Source: Candidatus Delongbacteria bacterium (GTDB lineage: Bacteria > UBA4055). From it: 8,767 nucleotides of DNA. Made by a program: the position numbers and the translations under genes. The first letter of the stretch is position 1. Each line of letters begins with the position of its first letter. Positions 1 to 5,551 of the stretch are shown here, in pieces. Below the pieces are notes generated by a model. The model had not been told where the DNA came from, did not search any database, and was given only the letters and a program-made list of their open reading frames with translations. Where the stretch lies: the NCBI GenBank assembly GCA_022013635.1, contig JAKLPX010000138.1, forward strand, positions 1 through 8,767, given 5' to 3'.

Positions 1-584
1 AAACTCCCTTTTTCTTTTCTCGCATAAGCCAATCTGCCTATGTAAACCGCATTCGGATTATATCCGTCATAATATTTCTCAAGCCCGATGACTTCTTTTG
101 GAACATTACCGACGGTTATGCCATTAATATACGAATATTCTTCGTAAGGATGAACAACTATTTCGGATATTTTTTTAATGTCATTAAAGTGAAGTGAATA
201 TTTTGAATGGAAAAAATCTTTTTGACGGCCCTCAAGTATAACATTTATATATTTTTCAGCAGGATAATTTTCAAACGCGTTCAAAGCCACCGAATCAATT
301 GACGGTATCGGAATTATTTTTTTATTCAGCCCGATTGCAATTCCTTTTATTGCGCTTACTCCTACTCTGAGTCCCGTAAAAGAACCGGGTCCGACACCGA
401 CTGCGAACAAATCTATTTCATTTAGAGCAATATTACATTTTACAACGGACTCTTTGATCATATCGAATAATCTTTGATTATGCGCCCGATTTCCGAAATC
501 CGCAATTTCAAAAACAACAGTATCGTTTTTTAAAATAGACACCGAAGCAATTTCAGTAGAAGTATCAACAGCTAAAATATACAT
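1..584 (-). CDS. tsaB: TsaB, tRNA threonylcarbamoyladenosine (t6A) biosynthesis protein, C-terminus cut off by window edge
   Basis: The frame opens with ATG at 584-582 and stays open to the window edge, giving 194 codons without a stop. Visible features are the N-terminal strand MYILAVDTST of the ASKHA (Kae1/TsaD-like) fold, a GNRAHNQRL segment near residue 31, and the TsaB hallmark GPGSFTGLR at residues 65-73, followed by VGVSAIKG. The family is usually about 220-240 residues, so some 30-45 C-terminal residues lie outside the window. TsaB is a non-catalytic paralogue of TsaD; with TsaD and TsaE it transfers the threonylcarbamoyl group to A37 of ANN-decoding tRNAs in the cytoplasm. The start lies 3 bp after the tsaE stop, so the two genes should be co-transcribed and translationally coupled. 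No strong ribosome binding site is seen, only a weak CGGGT, which fits coupling. Family assignment is secure. Confidence 0.95.
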   Translation of the reverse strand, partial: MYILAVDTSTEIASVSILKNDTVVFEIADFGNRAHNQRLFDMIKESVVKCNIALNEIDLFAVGVGPGSFTGLRVGVSAIKGIAIGLNKKIIPIPSIDSVALNAFENYPAEKYINVILEGRQKDFFHSKYSLHFNDIKKISEIVVHPYEEYSYINGITVGNVPKEVIGLEKYYDGYNPNAVYIGRLAYARKEKGS

Positions 585-587
585 TCG

Positions 588-1028
588 CTATACCCGTTTT
601 ATTTCAATTTTCCGTGAATTTTCATCCAAAGCAGTCATAAGAATCTCAATCCTTTTTTTCGGAATTTCGCCTTTCAGCATTTCCGCCCACTCAATAATTG
701 ATACGCTTTTTTCATCTCCGACAAAATCGTAATATCCTATCTCCGTCAGTTCTTCAATTGAGGTTATCCTGTATAAATCAAAATGATAAATAGTCAAATC
801 TTTCGTTTGATACATATTCATGACAATATAGCTTGGGGAATTTACATAACTTTTATATCCCAATCCTCTGCATAAACCTCTTGTGAATACAGTTTTTCCG
901 GTACCGACATCGCCGAAAAAACAAACGATGTCTTTGTCTCTGAGTTGTTTTGAAAATTTATGAGCTATTTTCTCAGTCTCTTTCTCAGAATAACTTTCGA
1001 ATGAAAATATTTCTTCGTTTTTTTTCAT
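588..1028 (-). CDS. tsaE: TsaE, tRNA threonylcarbamoyladenosine biosynthesis ATPase
   Basis: A 146-residue cytoplasmic P-loop protein of normal TsaE length. The Walker A motif is GDVGTGKT at residues 39-46. It is followed by the family motifs VNSPSYIV (62-69, the usual V-x-SPTF block with S for T), HFDLYR (82-87) and IEWAE (112-116). TsaE binds and hydrolyses ATP to drive turnover of the TsaB-TsaD complex during t6A37 synthesis. Its stop codon is 3 bp before tsaB, an arrangement seen in many bacterial t6A operons. The ATG at 1028 has no Shine-Dalgarno sequence in front (the preceding bases on the coding strand are AATTTCCCCG), and a promoter -10 box ends only 6 bases upstream, so the mRNA may be leaderless. 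No alternative upstream start is needed. Identity is secure. Confidence 0.96.
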   Translation of the reverse strand: MKKNEEIFSFESYSEKETEKIAHKFSKQLRDKDIVCFFGDVGTGKTVFTRGLCRGLGYKSYVNSPSYIVMNMYQTKDLTIYHFDLYRITSIEELTEIGYYDFVGDEKSVSIIEWAEMLKGEIPKKRIEILMTALDENSRKIEIKRV

Positions 1029-1034
1029 CGGGGA

Positions 1035-1063
1035 AATTTAAGCTAAAGCTCTGATTATTGCAA
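1035..1063 (-). promoter_or_regulatory. Predicted sigma70 promoter of tsaE-tsaB, apparently leaderless
   Basis: Reading the minus strand, TTGCAA (1063-1058) is followed after exactly 17 bp by TAAATT (1040-1035). The -10 box ends 6 bases before the tsaE ATG at 1028, so the expected transcription start falls on or within a base or two of the start codon. The site lies between the upstream gene's terminator and tsaE, as expected for an independent housekeeping promoter. Predicted by eye only. Confidence 0.55.
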
Positions 1064-1074
1064 TTTTAAAATAT

Positions 1075-1100
1075 AAAAAAAGGGAGCGCAAAGGCTCCCT
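1075..1100 (-). terminator. Rho-independent terminator of the 1123-2439 lipoprotein gene
   Basis: A perfect 7-bp stem, AGGGAGC (1081-1087) with GCTCCCT (1094-1100), encloses a 6-base loop. On the minus strand it is followed by a run of T (plus-strand A at 1075-1081). It begins about 22 bp after the stop codon of the upstream lipoprotein gene and precedes the tsaE promoter, so it separates the two transcription units. Confidence 0.88.
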
Positions 1101-1122
1101 CTTTGAAAATCACTTTTAATCT

Positions 1123-2439
1123 TTATCTGACTTCGATGTATTCATCAAAGGAAATGGCATCATCTTGGCCGAGAGATGAGTAATATGTGAAACGAAGCCT
1201 GATTTCGCCTTTCTGATAGTCGCCTGAAGGCGGAGGTATGGTCAAAGTCTTTTTATCAGCTGACCATGAGGCGGAAACTGTGTAGAATCCTAGATAATTA
1301 TTGTCAATATCCCATCCTCTTACCTCAAGATCGTTATATGAGCTGGAAATATTTACGGCTTCTGAGAAAACAACAGTTATTTCTTGAGCAGTTGTGATTG
1401 AATAAAATCCGTCGTAAAGCTCAAGATTGGATGTTGAAATATCAATTCCATGTTGAGTTTCGAAATAGTAATCATTGCCAAATTCATTTCCGTCCGCTGA
1501 TTTACCTTCAAACCACATGTAGTACCATGTATCAAGTAAAAGATTCTCGTCAGGATTGATCGTTACGGTCATATTTCCATTAGACCATACTACGCTGGTA
1601 ATTTCTGTCTTTGTCGCTTTTGCTATATCAAGATATACTTTAAAGCTGTTGGGATCAATAGCTTTGTTGAATGTCATTATGATGTCGCTGCCAATTAGAA
1701 ATCCGTCCTGCAAATTGTGAGTTAGAACAAATGGAGCGGCGTCTGTAATGATAACGCGCATGTCGGGAGCGATTACGGAAACTGCAGGATGAAGTTCAAC
1801 CATTTGCATTGTCGGATCAAAACTATAAGTTCCATCGTTATAAGGAAGAGTCCTTACTGTTACCATAGAAGCGGCAGGAAGATTTGTGAATGTGAAAACA
1901 CCGCTGGCATTTGTTATTGCGGTATATTCGTTAGGTGAAATGTCAAAATGATCGAAATCAGCAATTACAGTTACGCCTGAAGCAGCTACTATATTACCAT
2001 CGTCAATGACTTTGTAAAGTTTACCCGTTAAACCTGCGTTTAGGGTAAACAAATCCATATCCAATACTTCTTCGTAGTTCAGGTCAAGTTTAGCGTCAGC
2101 GATTTCTTCAACGGTAGGAATGTAGCCATAAGCTCTTGAAACGGCATAACCGTCAATATGAAAAGTAGCCTCATAATTTCCTGAGTAAAGCTCTTTTACG
2201 ATGTAATAACCCAAAGAATCAGTTTTGGTCGTGTACATTTTATCTTTCTGAACAACTTTCACTACAGCTTCTTCGAGTCTTGCATTGTCGTTGGCGTCAG
2301 TCACTACGCCGTGGATTGATCCGATTACTCTTTTTTCGACTTCACCGTTAACTACAGAATTATCCTCAGAACAACCTATAACGAAAAATAACGAGACAAA
2401 TATTAATCCCGTAACGAACCTTAAAAAATACTTTTTCAT
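1123..2439 (-). CDS. Modular lipoprotein: two carboxypeptidase-regulatory-like domains plus Big_5-like Ig domains
   Basis: A 438-residue protein with a lipoprotein signal peptide: charged MKK, a hydrophobic core, and lipobox FVIGC with Cys23 as the predicted lipidated residue. Mature domains by eye: a CarboxypepD_reg-like module at about 38-100 (GSIHGVVTD..., ending DSLGYYIVKEL then Y..GNYEATF), a second one at about 136-230 (GLTGKLYK..., then NASGVFTFTNLPA), a Big_5/SbsA-like Ig domain at about 235-330 (SDIIMTFNKAIDPNSF, then LLLDTWYYMWF), and a related C-terminal domain at about 336-438 (QEITVVFSEAVN, then DKKTLTIPP). These modules form beta-sandwiches common in FCB surface or periplasmic lipoproteins, often for binding or display. 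No catalytic motif is visible and the ligand is unknown. The ribosome binding site is unusual: GGGGG at 2450-2446, 6 bases before ATG. The gene is monocistronic, with its own promoter and terminator. Domain calls are good; molecular role unknown. Confidence 0.88.
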   Translation of the reverse strand: MKKYFLRFVTGLIFVSLFFVIGCSEDNSVVNGEVEKRVIGSIHGVVTDANDNARLEEAVVKVVQKDKMYTTKTDSLGYYIVKELYSGNYEATFHIDGYAVSRAYGYIPTVEEIADAKLDLNYEEVLDMDLFTLNAGLTGKLYKVIDDGNIVAASGVTVIADFDHFDISPNEYTAITNASGVFTFTNLPAASMVTVRTLPYNDGTYSFDPTMQMVELHPAVSVIAPDMRVIITDAAPFVLTHNLQDGFLIGSDIIMTFNKAIDPNSFKVYLDIAKATKTEITSVVWSNGNMTVTINPDENLLLDTWYYMWFEGKSADGNEFGNDYYFETQHGIDISTSNLELYDGFYSITTAQEITVVFSEAVNISSSYNDLEVRGWDIDNNYLGFYTVSASWSADKKTLTIPPPSGDYQKGEIRLRFTYYSSLGQDDAISFDEYIEVR

Positions 2440-2493
2440 GAAACGCCCCCATTTTTTAGTTTTTCAATTTACAATTTCAAACAAACAGTCTGA

Positions 2494-2522
2494 AATTTGC
2501 AAAAATAATTATCTTTTGTCAA
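2494..2522 (-). promoter_or_regulatory. Predicted promoter of the 1123-2439 lipoprotein gene
   Basis: On the minus strand a perfect -35 TTGACA (2522-2517) is followed after 17 bp by CAAATT (2499-2494), a weak -10. The expected transcript has a leader of about 48 bases. The -35 box directly abuts the T-tract of the preceding terminator, so one unit ends almost exactly where the next begins. Confidence 0.5.
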
Positions 2523-2523
2523 G

Positions 2524-2552
2524 TTAAAAAAAATAGGGAGCACGCAGCTCCC
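2524..2552 (-). terminator. Rho-independent terminator of the 2570-3856 beta-barrel gene
   Basis: A 6-bp GC-rich stem, GGGAGC (2536-2541) with GCTCCC (2547-2552), encloses a 5-base loop. On the minus strand it is followed by TATTTTTTTTT (plus-strand A-tract 2525-2535). It starts 17 bp after the stop codon of the 2570-3856 gene. The stem is nearly identical to the terminator at 1081-1100. Confidence 0.88.
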
Positions 2553-2569
2553 AATAAATCGGAAAAATA

Positions 2570-3856
2570 TTACTGTTGAAACATATAAACAAGACCTAAG
2601 TAAACATTATTCAAAGCGTTGTCGTTAAAATACAGATTGTTGATATCAGTATAGAATTCAACTTTGAAATTGCCATTTTGAAGCGCTGCCCCTGTAGTTA
2701 CGCTAACATCGTTAAAAGTCGGGTCGGTGTATTCAGTAGTGTTATTAACTTGTTCATTCTGGCCGGAAACATCAGTAAAAGTTTTATTGAAGCCTCCCCA
2801 TAGCTGAACAGAATTGAATCCCCACCAGATCTTTGGATCTATCTCTTTAGTTATCTCAACTCCCATTCTGTAAATAGGCAGTAATGTCATTGTTGACTCA
2901 TAATCTTCTAATTCTGTTCCTCTATCAACAATATTGGAAATACTTTGATATCTGAACTCAAACTCATTATATACTTTTACGCCTTGAGCCGGTTTGTAGT
3001 GAACGCCTGCACCCAAAGTAAAATTAAATAACGATCCATCGTAAGTATATGTTGCTAAAGCTGTTAAAGGATTACCGTCATGATCGTCTTTCTCAGAGCT
3101 TGAGAACGAGAAATAATTAAATTTCATAAAAGGAGCATAATCAACTTTCTCTCCGGTATTGTAATACCTGGCGTTAAGACCAAAATTCATGATTCCGTCA
3201 CATTTTGTAAATCCTTCTTCGTATAAATCAACATTATTTGATTCATAAGTACCGTCCCAACTCCAGAAATCAAGATCCATGCTTGCATCAAAGAAGTCAT
3301 CGCCACCAAGCATCATTGTAGCTCCCCAAGTCGTTTCCAATCCCCAGAAACTGTGAGTATATTCATCATTGTCATCAGCCATACTGTTGCCATTTGAATA
3401 AAGTTTGATCCCTAAACCTGCAATCAGATTATTTTGAAGTCCGATTGCAAAGTTTGAATTAATTCTGTTTGTTGATGCTGCGGCCATGCCGAAACTTCCA
3501 AGATTATCAAATCCTGCTAATCCCACATGATCAAAAACTTGTTGCAACCATAATTCCGTCATTTGTTCAACAGAAACTTGCCATGCCATTGGCATTGGTA
3601 AACTTAAAAAATTGTTGAGGTTAAATCTTACAAGCCCCCAACTATCTGATCTGTTGGTTCCAATCCATGCCCCTTCCTGACCTGTTAAAAGTCTTTGAGG
3701 AAAATCAGCGTAGTTTGAAGTTTCGATAAGGGAATAAATCCCGCCCATTGCTTCAACTCTAAGATTTGGAACTTCAGTCGTAAGACCGTTTGAAAACTGA
3801 GCATTTGCAAATCCAAACATCGCAAGAATGCTTAGTATTACAGTTATCTTTTTCAT
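2570..3856 (-). CDS. Probable outer-membrane beta-barrel protein, function unknown
   Basis: A 428-residue exported protein. Residues 1-19 form a Sec signal peptide (MKK, hydrophobic core, FANA before Gln20) without a lipobox Cys. The mature part is rich in alternating hydrophobic/polar strands, aromatic residues and Gly (for example FNFTLGAGVHYKP near residue 275, then VKVYNEFEFRYQ). It ends in a typical barrel-closing strand, NVYLGLVYMF, followed by QQ rather than by the final Phe recognised by BamA. The early LRVEAMGG motif (about residues 32-39) recalls the R-x-x-x-MGG start of FadL/OmpP1- or PorV-like barrels, but the likeness is weak. Start choice is supported by AAGGAG at 3867-3862, 5 bases before ATG. 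It has its own promoter but follows an operon without a visible terminator, so read-through from the FlgT-like gene is possible. Substrate unknown. Confidence 0.8.
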   Translation of the reverse strand: MKKITVILSILAMFGFANAQFSNGLTTEVPNLRVEAMGGIYSLIETSNYADFPQRLLTGQEGAWIGTNRSDSWGLVRFNLNNFLSLPMPMAWQVSVEQMTELWLQQVFDHVGLAGFDNLGSFGMAAASTNRINSNFAIGLQNNLIAGLGIKLYSNGNSMADDNDEYTHSFWGLETTWGATMMLGGDDFFDASMDLDFWSWDGTYESNNVDLYEEGFTKCDGIMNFGLNARYYNTGEKVDYAPFMKFNYFSFSSSEKDDHDGNPLTALATYTYDGSLFNFTLGAGVHYKPAQGVKVYNEFEFRYQSISNIVDRGTELEDYESTMTLLPIYRMGVEITKEIDPKIWWGFNSVQLWGGFNKTFTDVSGQNEQVNNTTEYTDPTFNDVSVTTGAALQNGNFKVEFYTDINNLYFNDNALNNVYLGLVYMFQQ

Positions 3857-3898
3857 TTCTTCTCCTTAAATTTTGTTAAATATAAAACCAATATAACT

Positions 3899-3927
3899 AA
3901 TTTAGCTAAAGTTTTCTGTAAAGTCAA
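3899..3927 (-). promoter_or_regulatory. Predicted sigma70 promoter of the 2570-3856 beta-barrel gene
   Basis: On the minus strand TTGACT (3927-3922) and TAAATT (3904-3899) are separated by exactly 17 bp. The predicted leader is about 35-40 bases, ending in the AAGGAG ribosome binding site at 3867-3862. Two 11-bp direct repeats lie immediately upstream of the -35 box. The spacer end CTTTAGC resembles the tsaE promoter. Confidence 0.6.
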
Positions 3928-3930
3928 TAG

Positions 3931-3952
3931 TTTATTCACAATTTATTCACAA
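3931..3952. repeat. Two perfect 11-bp tandem repeats upstream of the -35 box
   Basis: TTTATTCACAA occurs at 3931-3941 and again at 3942-3952, head to tail. A degenerate third start, ATTATTC (3953-3959), runs into the stop of the FlgT-like gene. Read on the coding strand the unit is TTGTGAATAAA. The 11-bp period is about one helical turn and the array ends 3 bp from the -35 box, so it could be an activator site or an AT-rich UP element. Function is inferred from position only. Confidence 0.7.
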
Positions 3953-3953
3953 A

Positions 3954-4754
3954 TTATTCTAGAAGTTTATCGCTCCATAGCTTCACTGCCTGATTTATTA
4001 TGTAAGCGGCAACCTGAGGTCCGCATTGCTGCAAAGCGACTTCTTTTGCTGTATTCTCGCTTATATGTGCCTTTTTTGAAGATATTGAATGGGTTGAAAC
4101 TATTTCTTTTGTAGCGCAGTCAATTAATTCAAGATTCATCGTAAGCTGAAGACTTTTCATTGTCTTAATATTATAAACGCCTTCCAAAGAAATAAAAGCA
4201 TAATCGGTATTTCCTTTCAAAACGAAGTCTATCCCCTGTTTTTTTAACGAATCTATTTTAACATCCTCGTTTTCAATGGTTTTTAGCTTCATTCCTTTTT
4301 CAATAAGGTATTTTTTTACGGATGTTTCTGCTTTATCGTCCTTTTTACCGTTATTATCGAATATCTGAACGGCAAATGAAGGAAGTTTCATCTCAGTAAG
4401 AAGGAATTTGAGCGCCATTTCATCCTGAACCAGCTGATCCACCACATCCGTTATATCTGCCGTTATCTCAGCATAATAAGATCCATCATCATTTTTTGAT
4501 GTGCCAATTACTTCATAAGTCTTTATAAATCCATTTGATTTTGCGATTATATTATCACTTATTGTCGTATAATTTTTCATGATCGAAGCTGAAGACAAAA
4601 ATACACCTACTGCATTTTCCAGAGCATTAGCCTTAGCTATTAATAAAGCATCTTGCTCTGAACTTCCAGTGCCGAAACCTTTTACATTTGTAAATTCGGC
4701 TGAAAAGCACATGAAAACCGATAATAATACATATACAATTTTTTTCAAATACAT
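3954..4754 (-). CDS. FlgT/LPP20-like periplasmic protein
   Basis: A 266-residue exported protein. The signal peptide covers about residues 1-19 (MYLKK, hydrophobic core, CFSA before Glu20). The N-terminal half (about 23-105) matches the pattern of the FlgT N-terminal/LPP20 fold: VKGFGTG, then an Ala-rich helix SEQDALLIAKANALENAVG, a helix ending in AKSNGFIKTYEV, and a strand pair DGSYYAEITADI. The C-terminal half (about 125-262), with LPSFAVQIFD, DFVLKG and ending QVAAYIINQAVKLW, resembles the CsgG-like or FlgT middle domain. In flagellated species FlgT decorates the basal body, while related proteins in other bacteria are envelope factors of unknown role. No flagellar gene is near. The ribosome binding site GGAG lies about 10 bases before ATG. 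It starts 28 bp after the FISUMP gene, so it is probably the last gene of that operon; no terminator follows. Fold call moderate, role unknown. Confidence 0.75.
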   Translation of the reverse strand: MYLKKIVYVLLSVFMCFSAEFTNVKGFGTGSSEQDALLIAKANALENAVGVFLSSASIMKNYTTISDNIIAKSNGFIKTYEVIGTSKNDDGSYYAEITADITDVVDQLVQDEMALKFLLTEMKLPSFAVQIFDNNGKKDDKAETSVKKYLIEKGMKLKTIENEDVKIDSLKKQGIDFVLKGNTDYAFISLEGVYNIKTMKSLQLTMNLELIDCATKEIVSTHSISSKKAHISENTAKEVALQQCGPQVAAYIINQAVKLWSDKLLE

Positions 4755-4782
4755 TTCTATAACTCCAAATGTAAGTTATCAT

Positions 4783-5517
4783 TTAGTTCTTTACGCATCT
4801 TACGGACATGCCCATCTCTTTGTATTGTAAAGAATATGAGAAAACACTCAAACTGTCGCTGTGCAGACTGTAATTAACAGGCACAATAGTACCGACAAGA
4901 TCCCAGTATGATCTTGTTCTAAAATAGCATTGAGTATTCAAATTCATATAGTATGAGCTGAATTTCATACCGCCGGGAAGTGCTGTAAATTCGCTTTCGT
5001 TTGTCGCATCTGAATTCGATAAACTCCAGTGTGTTGTTCCTGCTTCTTTTAGTCTGCTGCCTGCCGAATTTTCTCCTCCAAGCCAATTAATAAGTTTGTC
5101 CCATTCGCTCTCTGTTGGTACATGCCAGCCTTCCGGCGCGATATTTCTGCTGTCAATTACTGCGTACCAGTTATAAAGATGCCCGTAAACTACAGAATTA
5201 GCCGGATCGTTGTTATAAGAACAGTAAGCTCCGCTTGTCGTAGCGCTCCATTCAGCATTATCTGTTAAATTAGGAACCATTTCTTCGTTGCGATAGTGTG
5301 TAACTTTTAGGTTAGAAGCCATCCATATCTGCCCACCGATCCCGATCGTGGGATAAACATTTCCGTCAATATCGGTTACAGTTCCTATTTCACCTGTATG
5401 ATCAACGAAAGGATCAACAGTAGAATTAGAATCGCTGCTGCAGCTGATCATAAATATGGCAGTCAAAATAATTGCTGTCAAAAAGAACAACCTTGTCAGA
5501 AAAGAAATATTACTCAT
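4783..5517 (-). CDS. FISUMP (Fibrobacter succinogenes major paralogous) domain lipoprotein
   Basis: A 244-residue protein starting at ATG 5517. Its lipoprotein signal peptide ends in FMISC (Cys26). From about residue 45 it carries the TIGR02145-type domain: GTVTDIDGNVYPTIGIGGQ, WMASNL (65-70), YNWYAV (115-120), GWHVPTESEWDKL (130-142), LPGGMK (180-185) and the closing GMSVRCVKN (236-244). This domain is highly duplicated in Fibrobacter and some other FCB bacteria; its biochemical role is not established, though surface attachment or substrate contact has been suggested. The region that usually reads like YWWSST is diverged here (YFRTRSYW). The frame extends upstream to a TTG at 5565 overlapping the previous gene, but that start has no ribosome binding site and would spoil the signal peptide, so it is not used. 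It sits 34 bp after the 5552-7048 gene and 28 bp before the FlgT-like gene, indicating an operon. Confidence 0.92.
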   Translation of the reverse strand: MSNISFLTRLFFLTAIILTAIFMISCSSDSNSTVDPFVDHTGEIGTVTDIDGNVYPTIGIGGQIWMASNLKVTHYRNEEMVPNLTDNAEWSATTSGAYCSYNNDPANSVVYGHLYNWYAVIDSRNIAPEGWHVPTESEWDKLINWLGGENSAGSRLKEAGTTHWSLSNSDATNESEFTALPGGMKFSSYYMNLNTQCYFRTRSYWDLVGTIVPVNYSLHSDSLSVFSYSLQYKEMGMSVRCVKN

Positions 5518-5521
5518 CCAG

Positions 5522-5529
5522 TTTTCCTT
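5522..5529 (-). promoter_or_regulatory. Ribosome binding site fixing the FISUMP lipoprotein start
   Basis: AAGGAAAA on the minus strand (5529-5522) has its AAGGA core 7 bases before ATG 5517. It lies in the 34-bp gap after the stop of the upstream gene. It decides the start in favour of 5517 over the in-frame TTG at 5565. Confidence 0.8.
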
Positions 5530-5551
5530 AATTTTTAACAATTGTATTATT

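Noticed and set aside
2285..2527. Plus-strand open frame of 80 codons
   Set aside because: It lies mostly antisense to the lipoprotein signal-peptide region, has no family features and covers that gene's promoter.
3954..4754. Evidence for a flagellar locus from the FlgT-like protein
   Set aside because: No other flagellar gene is present, and the FlgT N-terminal/LPP20 fold occurs in non-flagellar envelope proteins.
4579..4830. Plus-strand open frame of 83 codons
   Set aside because: Antisense to the FlgT-like gene and its neighbour, with no recognisable domain or ribosome binding site.
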